A stretch of DNA of 64,000 nucleotides, from positions 77,616,767 through 77,680,766 of the forward strand of contig OY720346.1 of assembly GCA_963082975.1 (NCBI GenBank), read 5' to 3'. The stretch is from Labia minor (Eukaryota; Arthropoda; Insecta; Dermaptera; Spongiphoridae). The stretch's first letter is position 1; every line of letters begins with the position of its first letter. The notes under the pieces are model-generated. The model was given only the letters and a program-made list of their open reading frames with translations. It was not told the origin of the DNA and searched no databases. Below are positions 35,933 to 48,084 of this stretch, one piece after another. Position numbers and translations under genes: made by a program.

Positions 35933-36525
35933 AAAAAAAAAAATAATAATAATAGTTTGAATGTTATTTTTATCTCAATATTTCTTGATATTAAAATAAA
36001 TTCATATGCAAAATGAAAAAAAAAGAAAATACAAATGTTTATCTTGGTGTGGTGTAAAGTCATGACTATTTGTCGTTGATAACACGTCACTAGAGTCTCT
36101 TGTCCCAAGGATGAAATAAACATCCGACAATCTGGACAGGGACACTTTCTCACATCTAAAATGATCGATGGTCTTTACGAGATGTATTTAGAGTTCAGAA
36201 AAGACCTCTTTCAAGTGTCTGGCACTTCCTTCCGAATCAGGTCACATATTCTATTTCTTGTTCCATTCTCACTCATCATTTTTTTTTAACCCTCAAAATG
36301 GATTAAATAAAAAAAAAATGAACAACAAATAATACCTATCAATAGTTATTATACTTTTCTCTAAAACTATATTAAACAAATTTCTAAATTTGATTTTAAT
36401 TATTATGTCATATTAATTAGATATTTTTAAAAAATTTTACAAATTACATATATTTTAGTATATGGATAGTGGAATTTGAATACCTATTAATCAGGGATAT
36501 TTATTTTATAATCGTATACACGCGC
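35933..36525. other. spacer with one unassigned mixed-composition patch
   Basis: 36040-36250 is less AT-rich. A reverse-strand frame there starts MRKCPCPDCRMFISSLGQET, but the pattern does not fit a zinc finger I can name, and the rest of the frame is low complexity. Left unassigned. Confidence 0.4.
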
Positions 36526-37015
36526 ACCAGCGCGTGTTTGGTTCTTTGTTGATGACATCACGTCACATGCTGGCGCCTAGTTGGCAGTCAACGTGTTAAA
36601 AACTTTTAAAAATTAATTCTGTTACTTTCAGCGATTCAATCACGCTGAAATTCTATATATAGCAGTTTTATAAAATTTTTAATCATGTGAAAAATATCAA
36701 ACGTATATCTTTATTTTTACGGTCAGTTTTGAGGGAAAAAACAAATGAAAACGTGGTACGTAATGGTCCTCTTCCGAATGAGCTAGGTTTCTCAAATGTT
36801 GATAGAAAACAACGAATTTTGAATAATAACCGTGTACCAAATTTCATTATTCCAACTCAAACCATTTTTGCGTAATCTTGTCTACATACACACACACACA
36901 CAGAAAGCCATTTTTCTAAACTTTAGTGAAAATGACTCAGGGACCTTCAAAACGTATAAAAACATCAAAATCTCAACATTGAAATTTTTCGTGATCACTA
37001 TACCGGCGTGATAGT
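36526..37015 (-). mobile_element. HINE family 1, copy 6, hairpin end missing
   Basis: Begins at ACCAGCGCGTGTTTGG, so the hairpin-bearing terminus and the A/T part next to it are lost. The rest is present, including the internal hairpin (CTTTCAGC...GCTGAAATT), a CA run at 36889-36900 and the CGGCGTGATAGT end. It is more diverged than copies 1-3. Confidence 0.82.
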
Positions 37016-37223
37016 AACAAATGTAAAAATTTCAAAATTACACAAAAATAATGATTTTAAAAAAATATTTTTATTTTTACCATATATCGGCGCCTTTCAA
37101 AAATTGGCTCCCTCGTGCTGTTTACCAGTGATATGTACAAGTAGAAAGTACAGATTTATGTTTTACGTATAGATGATGCATCAATGGAATGTGAATTAGA
37201 AAACTAATATATAAATACATATA

Positions 37224-37699
37224 CGAGGGTGGGGTGAAAAGTTTCCGGCCTGACCAAGAAAAACGATGTTTTTAAATTTTTTTTTTGGTATATTTTTCAA
37301 CATATTCTCCATCAACACTGATAAACGTCTCAGTTACGATGTTCTAATTAATTTAATTAGTTAATTATTTATTTAATTAAATTTGATTTAATTTAATTTA
37401 ATTTAAGTCTCATCAACAGTTATGAATCGACGCAAAAATTTGTTTGGATTACGCCTACAGCGACAAATTGTCGGTTGAAATGGTTTTTCGAAGCAGTTTT
37501 TGATTTAACGATAGCAAACGCGGCACCCACGTTGCACACAGCTTTCCATATTCAAATGGTTGTGCAAAATATTTCGCACACGTTCAGCCTACATCGTACA
37601 GGTCTCAGTTATTTTGAATGTTGAAAAATAAAGCAAAAAAAAAAAATTTAAAAACATCGTTTTTCTTGGACAGGCCGGAAACTTTTCACCCCACCCTCG
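37224..37699 (-). mobile_element. mariner deletion derivative with intact termini
   Basis: Terminal inverted repeats of about 30 bp (CGAGGGTGGGGTGAAAAGTT at the left, inverted at the right), each flanked by TA (37222-37223, 37700-37701). On the minus strand the interior reads ERVRNILHNHLNM and later RNPNKFLRRFITVDE, the stretch that leads to the first catalytic Asp of mariner transposase. Frame changes and missing N- and C-terminal parts make it non-autonomous. Confidence 0.9.
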
Positions 37700-38171
37700 T
37701 ATAAGTATGTTATGACTAATATTATTATGTTGTGCTCAATATGTTCAACTTTAGGATAATATATAAATATAACAACTACTAAAAAAGATGATTTCAATGT
37801 TTCAGGCAAGAAACTATTAAAATTCTCTCTCCCTCTCTCTCTCTCATTATATAATATATACTTGATAACTCTGCTGTTACTATTATTATAGTATAGTATG
37901 GTGACATTAAGGATAAATGACATTCACTTGACTTTTAACTTTGAAGTTTAAAAGGTTTGACAAATTGATCCTACAGAATCTAATACAAACGCACATACTC
38001 AAACTCGATTAGACAATGTTAATCGGCACTTGCCAACAATTAATCGTTCTTAGATTCAATTTTTACTAAAAAGTAGACAACACTAATTAAACATTTAATT
38101 AAAATGTGAGATCAAAGTATCGAAAATAATATCACACATTTCTATCAAACTATTTTTATAGGGAGTTTTTT
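37700..38171. other. AT-rich spacer
   Basis: Contains a (CT)n run at 37824-37846. Nothing else recognised. Confidence 0.55.
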
Positions 38172-38820
38172 ACCGACCGACGATAGTAAGGGAGGTATTG
38201 TTTTCAGACCAAATTTCACATGTGGAGATTTTTACATATCTCCACGAATCATGCATTTTCTAAACAGAAAAAAGTATTTTTAGCATGATGTCTGTCCGTC
38301 TGTCCGTCTGTCCGTCTGTCCGTCCGTATAGATGTGTACAGCCTGAACGGATCAACCGATTTTGATGAAATTTGGTATATTTACTTAATGCATCAGTGGG
38401 ATGAATTGATCAACTTTTGGTGCAATTCCGGAAACCGAAAGTGGTAGTATTAGCGATCGATGATAGGAAGGAAAGGGTTATTTTCACACCAAATTTCACA
38501 TGAGGAGATTTTTTTATATATCACCACGAATCATGCACTTTGTATTGGTTTTATCCTCGAGAAAAATCATATTTATTAGTTTTTTCTTGATTTAAAATTA
38601 TATGACGTCATCCAGCCATTCATGACGTCACAGCTTGGTCTTACATATATATTATAAATAAAATAAAATTAAAAATATTTATGTTATATCCATATCTGTT
38701 TTTTTATTAAATTAATAGATATATTAAAATTATTTGAAATTGTTTCTGTAGCTGGAAATTAATTTATTTCAAACCGTCGGTCGGTTCGGACCTGGCCACA
38801 GGTCAACTTATTTTTTCTTA
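38172..38820 (+). mobile_element. HINE family 2, reference copy
   Basis: Complete copy. The 5' end ACCGACCGACGATAG is matched, inverted, by CCGTCGGTCGGTT (38774-38786). The perfect hairpin GACCTG-GCCA-CAGGTC (38799-38814) and AACTTA then close the 3' end. Between them are a GTCY microsatellite (38289-38328), a module with TTTTGATGAAATTTGG, and an internal direct repeat of about 85 bp (near 38172-38260 and 38452-38543, sharing CCAAATTTCACATG and CACGAATCATGCA). Subterminal inverted repeats, 3' hairpin and GTCY core are the recognised hallmarks of Helentron-associated elements such as DINE-1. Confidence 0.88.
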
Positions 38821-40420
38821 TTTTAGATTTATAAGAAAATAAAATACTTAGTAACTTAGTCAAAATTATACCAATAAACCACAAAATTGTCTATTCAATT
38901 ATTTGAAAAGTAAATTAAATCTGGACAAGAAATAAAGTCTGGAATGTGTTGTTTTGTACTTTTTTACTTTTTATTCTCTTACATTTATATAAAGATATTA
39001 TAGCTAAAGAAATACTTTACATCTTTGTTAAACTCACTCAAGTTTCATATAATTTTGTAACCACTAATTTAATTTATATTATTTATTTTTGTTGAATATA
39101 TTTTATTAAATATTAATTTGAAGTTACTTGATCGAAAAGAAAAATTTAAAAAAAAGATTAATTAAATAATTCCATAATAAAACTCGGTTATTTTTTTATT
39201 GTTTTTTTTTTCTTCTTCTATAAATTAAATAAATTATAAAAATATAATATTTAATCGTTGTAAATAACGTTTATTAATGTATTTTAAGTAATTTATTGAT
39301 ATTTTAATAAACTTTGTTCAAAAGTAATATTCTATCATTTCCCATCTGTAGATATATATAATATTAAAAGATAAAATATTTGACCAATAAAAATTCTAGG
39401 AGAAATTAGGTGAATAAAATGAACATTTTCACAAAATATGCCTATAAAAAACATCATTTTCCAGAAAAGTGAAAGAGAAAGGAAGGGAACGAACGAAATA
39501 GAGATATTAAAATGAATAAGGGCATCTTGTAAAATGATTCTACTTTATATACCCATTAGATGAATTATATATAAAGGGTTTGTGTGAGTAGTAAAGTAGT
39601 ATTATATTATCCGTAAATATTTTTTTTTGTTCAAATTTTATATACTTAGATAGGTAAAATGTTTTAAAAACAATTTTATATTAATTTTATTAAAAAGTTA
39701 AATAATAATACATAAAAGTGGGATTTTGAATATTTTTCGAATGAATTGAATTTAAAATGTATCTGAAATAATTCTTTAAATGTTTCTAGGTAAATAGTAT
39801 AAAGCCATTGTAATTATGCAAACGCATTGATTTGACGTCTGGAATGAGATGGGATGTGAAAATCCGGTCCTTGTCTGTGAATGCAAACACAATAACTCAA
39901 AAACTAATTGACAGCGCATGCATATTTATAAGCGAATTTAATTTATCCTAATATGAGGTTAGTTTTTGATTAAAATCGTTCACAGGTATATTAATTATTT
40001 AATTTATGAGTTTTACTATCCCATATGGCTTATTCTTTTAATATACGAGTAGAGATAATCTTATTAAATATCAAATATTTATTATTAATTTTTCAAATAT
40101 CACCATTTGTGATCCCTTAAATAGTCAGGTTTCTATAGTTTTAGTTTAACTACAAGTCGACTGACTCATCATACTTGATAACTTTGTCTAAATTTATATA
40201 TTTATAAAAAGTTTTTATTTTAATTATAATGTTTTTTTTTTTAATTTTTTAATAAAATTAATAAATAATTTATTAATTTCTTATTAATATATATATATAT
40301 AACGATATTTTAAAAATAAATTTTTGTTCATTTAATTTGAAATTATATACGATATAACTCAATTTCACACGAAAATAATAAAATTTTCTTTCAATTGATT
40401 TTGATTTCAATTAATTAATT
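38821..40420. other. AT-rich spacer
   Basis: Long A/T stretch. A less biased patch at 39825-39960 (with GTCTGTGAATGCAAAC and AACTCAAAAACTAATTGAC) resembles the module that follows HINE microsatellites, but it has no ends. Confidence 0.45.
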
Positions 40421-40866
40421 CAGTAATTTTCAACCACAGTGTTGCAAGATTTTGTGTGCCGCCAAATTTTACAAATTTTAAGTTCAAATAAAGTAAAAGT
40501 ACTTATTTATTTTATATGTATGTTAAAAAAAGGTAAAATGTTTTTGCAATCAGACTCTTAAACATTATCAACTTTTTTCAATTTTTTCAATATGGTTCTT
40601 AAAAAAAAAAGGTAAAATGTTTTTGCGATCAGGTTCTTAAACATTTTCGATTTTTTAATTATCACTAAGTGTGCCCTGTTATATTATTTCAGAAATGTGC
40701 CCGACTATTGAAAAAGGTTGCCTACCCCTGATTATTATCATAAACTATATTACACAGTCTATTATAGGTAAGTAAGTAACTTTTATCTTATCTTTTTCTT
40801 TGTGTGCTGCCAAATTTTCAAACCGTTAAAAGTGTGCCGCGGTAAAAAAAAGGTTGAGAATCACTG
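40421..40866 (+). mobile_element. hAT MITE with perfect 8-bp target duplication
   Basis: 446 bp, ends CAGTAATTTTCAACC and GGTTGAGAATCACTG, flanked by AATTAATT on both sides (40413-40420, 40867-40874). Internally it holds a further hAT-like terminus (GGTTGCCTACCCCTG near 40718-40732), suggesting an older hAT piece inside. The left terminus carries two changes from the other copies. Confidence 0.9.
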
Positions 40867-41748
40867 AATTAATTACTAATCTAAATTAATAATTTTGATT
40901 TTCTATTGTGCCCAATTTTTATTTTACTTAAATTTTGAAAATTATATTCTTAAAAGAAAGAATAAAATAATTTTTACTTTAAAGTGAATAGCCAATTTCC
41001 TTATAAAGCTTTTCCATCATCGTTTGGCATTTTAAGCCTAATTGAGATATCTTTTTATCTTCCTAGCTAAATCACTTTTTTTTTTTTTTTTGAAATACAT
41101 CACAGTGCTATAAATAATCCATCAAATATAAAAAAAAGAATAAGATGAAAATAATGCCTTTTCTAACGTCCAGCTTGAATGAAACATTATATTCTCTTCA
41201 AGTAGAAGAAGAAAAAAAAGAAAGATTTTAAGTAAATGGTGTATGATCACATTGAATAAATTACCTCATTTTCTCTATAAAGAAAATCTCATTCTCTCCT
41301 TTTTTTTTCTATTATTATAAATCATAATTTTTATTTTATTTCCAGGCATAAATTTCATTTTTAGATTACTTTTTGGCAAATTTTTCTTTGATGGAAATTT
41401 TTTCAAAAAAATAAAAAAAAAAAAATGATAAATAATACGTTATTATATTAATTGTTTTTTTTTTCGTCTGTCAACATCATTCATGTAATTAATTAGATAG
41501 AAATTTGGCAAAAATTTCTTTTGAAATCTATCAATAGTATAAAAATATTAAATGTAACGTTTTATCGTCATCTTATTCGTGATATATAATATATTCAACT
41601 TTATAAACATGCTATACGTATAATAAAATATACAAAATATATTCTTTTGATTGATGAATGAATATGCAAATCAAAAAATCAAAAATTATTCCTGTCATCT
41701 CTTTTTCTTCCATCTTTATCTCTTTTCTTTTTTTCACACACAAACACC

Positions 41749-41784
<36 letters not shown>

Positions 41785-42185
41785 TATATCACACATAAAC
41801 CCATAAAAATCCCAGATGACATGGACAAGCCAAGCATATAAATATTGATGATAACAAAGAACTCGTAGAATACTAATAAGAATACAACACGATATATTTT
41901 CTTAAAAAAAGAATAAGAAAATAGCAGCTCATATCATATTTAAGTCATTTATTATCAACATTCATCATAAAAGTATTATTTTCAAATACTAGAAAAAAAA
42001 TATCCATAACATTTGTTTAGTTATTTAATAAAAAGTAGTTTTTTGTTTATTTTTTGAATTGAGAAGATACAGAAATTATTTAAAAGTACTATAATATAAT
42101 TAATTAGTAAAAAAATATGATTGTATTTATTAATTTTAAATACTACCTATTGAGTTTAAATTATAGTACTTATCTATATTTTACT
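40867..42185. other. AT-rich spacer
   Basis: Contains a (TA)n run at about 41752-41781 and long T or A runs. No gene recognised. Confidence 0.55.
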
Positions 42186-42385
42186 TAATAAAGAGAGATT
42201 AAGAAAGGAGGTTACATTTTTTACTTTTTATTTATAATAATCAAATATCATTTATATTATTTATAATTTAATCTAAAAAAAATTTAAAAAAATTTATTTA
42301 ATATTATTAGATCAAAGTTATTCCATCCTTTATAATTGTTCATAAGTATTATATGTTGCTAACTTCATGAATATTTTTTTTTTAA
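42186..42385 (+). repeat. dispersed AT-rich repeat, copy B
   Basis: Partner of 23626-23825 in the same orientation. Similarity starts around GAGATTAAGAAAGGAGG and ends after TATGTTGCTAACTTCATG. Confidence 0.6.
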
Positions 42386-43170
42386 TATTAATGTGTATGA
42401 TATTTAAGAGATCCTTTCCAATAAAGTCCAATAAATCTGGACAAAGTATTAATCCTTTTTATTATTTAACGACTAGGAAAATATTAATTTTTTTTTAGTG
42501 ATAAATATTTGTAAGGGATGCATGCTTGGAATTGGTGAGGTAAGGAAGATCAATTGGGAAATGATCCGTTCAGAAGCAAATATAAAAGAAGGGAGATAAA
42601 AGAATTAGGAAAGGATAGAAGAAATGAACGTTTATGATGAATGTGGTTATGTGCTCTAGCAAAGAATTATTTTGGAATTCACTCTACAGTGTACATCAAT
42701 TAGAATATTATAATAATAAATTATTATTAATAATAATATTAATCTAAATTATACAAATGTAATTTTTTCAAAGGAAAATTTGATTTTTTTTATATATTAT
42801 TATTATAATAAGTCACTTTCAGTCATATTTATATAACATAATTATTTTTTTTTTATTTAATAAAATCATCAAATAAATTATCATTCTAATAAATAAATAA
42901 ATCTTTGTTAAAATACATAAATATTGTTTTAGTCAACCCGGACAACTCGTTGGAAATAAATTTTCTTCAAATTCACAAAAAAAGAGTAAAATAAAAATAA
43001 AACTTTTTAGAAAATAGAATAAAAATAAAAAATATGGAAACTTACAATTTAATTATTTATAAAATTAAAATAAGTACAAATAATATGAAAATGATTTAAG
43101 AATATAAGAAATTATTTCAAAATTTAAATCAAAATGTTATAATTGTTAATAGGAATTTAATATAAAGTGA

Positions 43171-43210
<40 letters not shown>

Positions 43211-43602
43211 CAAAACAGTTGTTATGTCTCTTAAAAGTACGAGTAATAGGCATATGGATCGTACAGATGTAAGTAGATGCGGATGTCATTGACACGTGAC
43301 ACATGTCTAACTAAACCTTGTTATATAAATGAAATAAAAATAAATCTATAGATAATTGAATAACAACATCGTTGAAAACAAACGTGAGACAAATTGAAAA
43401 AATAAAAACAAAAAAAAAAAAAATATTTATTAAAATTGTCATAATTAAAGAATAATATTATCATTTTTTATTTTATTAAAAATTATTTCTCGAATTTCAA
43501 GTAAAACATTTTAATAGTTAATATAAGTTTTATTTTAAATTTTATAAATGGACCAATATAATACAATAGTTTAAATAGAATAAAAATTCTATATTTTTTT
43601 AG
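42386..43602. other. AT-rich spacer with (AAT)n
   Basis: (AAT)n of about 13 units at 43168-43207. Otherwise featureless A/T sequence. Confidence 0.6.
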
Positions 43603-43905
43603 TATGTATGATAGTTTTTCATATGATTAAAAATTGTATAAAACTGCTAAAAATAGAATTTCAGCGTGATTGAATCGCTGAAAGTATCGGAATTAATTTT
43701 TAAAATTTTTTAACACTTTGACTGCCAACCACGCGCCAGCACGTGACGTGGTGTTATCAACAAGAAGCCAAACACTCGCTGGTCTAGTAAATATTATTTA
43801 TTAATTTTAATTTATAATTTATAATTAATTAAATTTAATTTGAATATAATATATGTTGATTAATCCAACTCAAATTTGCGAGATAGTCGAGAGGAGAACC
43901 TCCAG
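43603..43905 (+). mobile_element. HINE family 1, copy 7, 3' half only
   Basis: Plus-strand copy of the hairpin half: internal hairpin TTTCAGC...GCTGAAA, AAACACTCGCTGG, the AT block, then GCGAGATAGTCGAG and a changed terminal hairpin (GGAG-AAC-CTCC). The microsatellite half is absent. Confidence 0.82.
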
Positions 43906-44741
43906 ATTTTTTTTTATATATATCTATAATTTTCATTTTAACAAATATTCCGAAGATATTTAAGAATTGTGTTGTTTTTATCAACTCCAGAGACAAAAAT
44001 TGAATGAATTAATAAAATATTAAAATAAATAGTTTTTTTTTTTAAAAAAATAATAATAATAATTAATAGAAATACAAAAATTAATGAATGATTGTTCTTT
44101 CTAAATGAACCCAAATATATATTATTATATGATAATCATTTTTTTTTGTTCAATTTCCTTGTTGTTAAAACAGAAGCTGAAATAAAAAAAAATAATAATT
44201 AGTGAAAAATTATTCTATATTCATTGAGATTTTTATTTTAATTTATTTTTGTTAAAATTATTTAAAATAAGGGTAGAATTTATATAATAAAATAGAATTA
44301 AAAGAGAAAGAGCGGGGTGGGGGAAATAAGAACATGAGATGAAGAGGGGATAAATTGCTAAAAGACACATTCCGTTGAAATAAATAGCAAGAGAGAGAAA
44401 GAGAAGGGGAAGGAGGGAGGGAGGTGGGAATATCTAACGCAGGAGACTATTTTCTTGACTTGCCAACAACCTTGTTTAAAACCCACAGATCCTTCCCCTG
44501 CACACATACAACCACAAACAAACACACATAATCATCTCTTTTTCGTTTGAAACAAGTGGCCCTCTAATTAGACATGGAATACTTAATTAGTCATTCTTAA
44601 GATCAACTAATGTAATTTATATTACTTGTTCTTTAGCTGCTAAAAGAATATTAATTTTATTCCTTTCAAAAAGGCCTAATATCTATACTGTAATACCCCC
44701 ACCCCCACCCCACCCAAACCCACCTCCCACACACAGATATA
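43906..44741. other. spacer with purine-rich and CA-rich patches
   Basis: 44285-44440 is strongly purine-rich (AGGGAGGGAGG type), and 44695-44735 is C/A-rich. These are strand-asymmetric simple sequences with no recognised gene. Confidence 0.5.
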
Positions 44742-45285
44742 TGAGCTGTCTCTAAAAAGTTCGGTGAATGGTATGATAAAAACATTAAAAAGAGAATGTT
44801 AATTGTAAATACCTTTATTAACCTTCAAACAACACACTTCTGACAACGTTCGTATAACGCTTGAAAACTGTTGGAAAAGTCTTGATGTGGAATCTCAGAA
44901 TCTCAGAATAGTCGTCACAACGTTCAGGCTGGAAATCCCCAACAGGACACCAGAAAACACTGAACGTGTACGAGAGATGCTAACAAAAGTTCGGCGATTG
45001 ACTCTGCGACTAATAGCCGAAGAATTGGGTATTAGCAAAGACACAGTAAGTGGTGTTTTTTGGTGTCCTGCTTGTGGATTGCCGGCCTGAACGTTGTGAC
45101 TGCTACTCTGAGAACGATTCCACATCAAGCCTTCTCCAACAGTTTTCAAGCGTTATACGAACGTTGTCAGAAGTGGGTTGTGGCTAGTGGAGAGTATTTT
45201 GAGGGTTAATAAAGGTATTTACAATTAACATTCTCTTTTTAATGTTTTTATCATACTATTCACCGAACTTTTTAGAGACACTTCG
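44742..45285 (+). mobile_element. mariner-derived foldback element
   Basis: TA-flanked (44740-44741, 45286-45287) element whose two halves are inverted copies of each other for over 200 bp. Termini read GTGTCTCTAAAAAGTTCGGT in inverted orientation at both ends. Only the centre, about 44970-45045, is unique, and it encodes part of a mariner transposase helix-turn-helix. Such a structure arises from inverted duplication of a mariner 5' part. Confidence 0.88.
44887..45090 (+). pseudogene. residual mariner helix-turn-helix frame
   Basis: 67-codon frame containing RVREMLTKVRRLTLRLIAEE followed by LGISKDTVSGVF, the second DNA-binding helix-turn-helix of mariner transposases (usually RLTIREIADELGIS..TVH..L). 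The rest of the frame runs into the inverted arms. No catalytic domain is present, so at most a DNA-binding peptide could be made; there is no evidence that it is. Confidence 0.75.
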
Positions 45286-45540
45286 TATAATAAGTTTGAT
45301 AATTTCAATAATAAAATTAAAATTGTATTATAAAAAGATAAGAAAGTTGAAATTGTTGCATAACATCCAGGCGTTTATAAATTAAATGAATAATTTTTAT
45401 TTTTATGATTAGAATATAAAAACAAAGAAAGATTTGACTTGTCATAATCTATTATTGTGCAATATAATTAATTTACTATTATTTAATCGATTATATAAAA
45501 AGTAAAAGATTAAATTGATTGACTGAGATTTTCTAATTTA
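45286..45540. other. AT-rich spacer
   Basis: Nothing recognised. Confidence 0.6.
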
Positions 45541-46010
45541 ATATAGAAACTTTCTGTCGGATGTTCTTTTCTAGTGTAACCGTGGAGAGGGTTCTATTAT
45601 TAAGGGTTGTTTTTCGGGCGGGGTAACCTTCCGTTACCCCGCACACCTGAGCTTCCCTGAATCGAAATTACCCTTGGAGGAAGGACATAGGGCTGGACAA
45701 GCAGGAAATCTAATTAAACTCCGCCCAGTAATCCTGATCGAATGGAGAATCATGGGGGATCATTCAGCCCTTTTCATTACTTTTATTATCCTTTATATTT
45801 GATGAAAACCAACTTGCCAAAGGACGTCTCCGATGATCAAAGTTTTCCTTTGATTTCTGGGTCAAATCACTGTTTTCGGAAATTCCATAGGATCAATAGA
45901 ATTTCCACAAGATAGAAATCAGTGTGCCTTCCTCCCGTCTTTGGATAAGAAGATTATTATATCTCATTTATCAAATAACCACAAAGAGATTTGGCTTCAG
46001 GGGCCACACT
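45541..46010. other. GC-richer unassigned segment with strong hairpin
   Basis: Base composition is clearly less AT-biased than both flanks for about 470 bp. It contains a perfect 10-bp stem GCGGGGTAAC/GTTACCCCGC with a 5-base loop (45618-45642). No open frame of note, tRNA-like box or known RNA was recognised. It could be part of an unrecognised mobile element or a non-coding RNA region. Confidence 0.5.
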
Positions 46011-46239
46011 CATATATATATATATATTCGCAATTTTCAACCAATACAAGAAGAAATTTCAATTAATTGTATTTTAAATATAGATTCTTTCTATTTATAA
46101 ATTTCATTGATAACTTTGAAAACATACTTAAGATATTTTTAATATTCAGAAAAAAAAAATAAATTAATATTTACATATATAATAGCTATAGTTATAGAAT
46201 AAAAATATTATTTAATTATTTATCTCTCTATTTAAGATA

Positions 46240-46764
46240 CTCTATTAAATGTTTGGTAAGTCTAATCGATGTATCATGAATTTGGATAAAAAACTTTACT
46301 AGTGGATTCCTTTTTTGATTCTAAATAAACTTTCCTTAAGCAGTATGTCGATACTGCCTCAAGTTTACGAAACAAAAATTATTAAAGTTTGCATATAAAT
46401 CCATTGATATTCTATTTAGCTACCATGTTTTATTATTTGACCGCCAGAGGGCTACACAACTTTTCTGTTTTTTTTTATAAGTTCGGTTTGGATATAAGAA
46501 AATTAAAAAAATTAATTAATTAAATAATTTTTCTTAGTGAATAAGTTAATAATTGGTGAATTAGTCAATAAAGCATTCTTAAATGGCTGCTCATTCATAA
46601 TTTATCTCTCAAACTTGAATAATTTTTATCTCGTAAACTAGGAAAGACCGTCACATACTTAAGGAAAGATTGTTTTGAATCCAAAAAGGAATCTACTGGT
46701 AAAGTTTTATCAAAATCCATCATACATCGGTTTAACTAAACAATTACCAAACTTTACAAATAGG
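46240..46764. mobile_element. long-TIR element, Tc1/mariner-like target
   Basis: Inverted arms of roughly 160 bp: left 46240-46402, right 46595-46764, sharing TTTGGTAA, CGATGTAT, AAAACTTTAC, GATTCCTTTTT, CTTTCCTTAAG and AGTTTACGA. TA lies just outside both ends (46238-46239, 46765-46766). The 190-bp centre has no coding capacity. Arms are visibly diverged, so it is old. Confidence 0.75.
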
Positions 46765-46766
46765 TA

Positions 46767-48084
46767 TATAGTAATTATAAAATAATAATTATTACAGTGT
46801 TTTATTACAATGTTTTATTTAACTTGCTTTGTTGTCTTTTATTGCCATTTAATTTTGTCACCATTTTTAATTTAAATGCAAGCGTTTTATTTGAGAGATC
46901 CCTAGAAAATTAGTTAACTAATTCATTTTAATTAGGCTCTTTATTCAAAGAATCTAGATCATTGTTGTTGAACTGCTAAGTAGGTGGACCATTGTACAAC
47001 CCCATCATGAAGAAGAATATACTTATTGAGGCTAAGAGAAAAATTATTTTCTAGTTTTTAGTGCATTTATAAATAAAACACTGTAACTTAATTTTTTTTT
47101 AAATTATTTATTTTTTTAAATTTATTATATCTTTTCCAACTAATTCTACTAGTAGTTAAATTAAATTTACTATTAATTAACCAGAATATTTTATAATTTA
47201 CCTATCATTTTCAATTTATATTTGGACTACAAATTATGTTTATCATATGAAATATTATATTATGATAGATTAATACATTTTTAGAAATCTAAATTTTTCA
47301 TTTTAAATAAATATTCATAGTAAATATACAATATATTCATTATAATTTTGTTTAAAAAATACTCATTTTCTTAATTTTTAATTTAATATACAATCCTTTC
47401 CTTTCTTTCTCCCTCTTCTTTTATTTTAAATTCATTCTTCCTTTTAAATAATTTCATTTATTTGGATTATAAACTTTTTGTTGTCTTGGAAAATAAACCC
47501 TACCCTCTCTCATGACTTTTATAATATAATAAATGTAAATTCCCATCCCCGTTTTTTCACCCTTCTTCATGTGACAAATAAAAAGAAAAAAAAAAGCGAT
47601 AGAAACAACCAACCACAGAATTTATAGTTTTTCTTTCCTCTCTTTCCCTCTCTTTCCCTCTCTCTCAGGTATTTACAAATATACCTATATATATAATAAA
47701 ATTATATCTATCGGGTGTTTTGAAAACTTTGAAAAGTTGAGTAAAATAACCTGTTAGATGGTACAATTGCCACCTTTCCAATTCAACCCTCACACCCTAC
47801 AATTCTTCCAACACACACGTCTATTCTTCCCTCCTTATTGTTTTTTTTTATATATTCACTAATACTATCACAAACACCAAATCTCATATGAACGTGATCG
47901 AACAAAGTTTTGAAAATAAAAAACTATAAAATTGCCCTTTTTACTCTTGTTATTCGTTTAGAAATATATCTATAATTGAGTTGTGAACAAAAATAAACGG
48001 GAAATAAAAAGTTTAACAAACAAATAGAACAAATAAAAAAAAGCAAGTTTTTATTAAAGAATAATGGTATAATTTTCAACTATA
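46767..48084. other. spacer with pyrimidine-rich patches
   Basis: 47395-47660 and 47750-47860 are C/T-rich (TCTTTCCCTCTCTTTCCC type). Otherwise A/T-rich. No gene recognised. Confidence 0.5.

Noticed and set aside
35860-36153. Frame beginning MRKCPCPDCRM as a zinc-binding protein
   Set aside because: Only three Cys in a short stretch with no paired His or Cys at family spacing; the rest is low complexity and overlaps a HINE.
44895-45149. Reverse-strand 84-codon frame
   Set aside because: Mirror image of the mariner foldback; the plus-strand frame carries the recognisable helix-turn-helix.
45541-46010. Solo LTR starting TGTCGGATG
   Set aside because: No target duplication, clear CA end or polyadenylation signal in the expected order.
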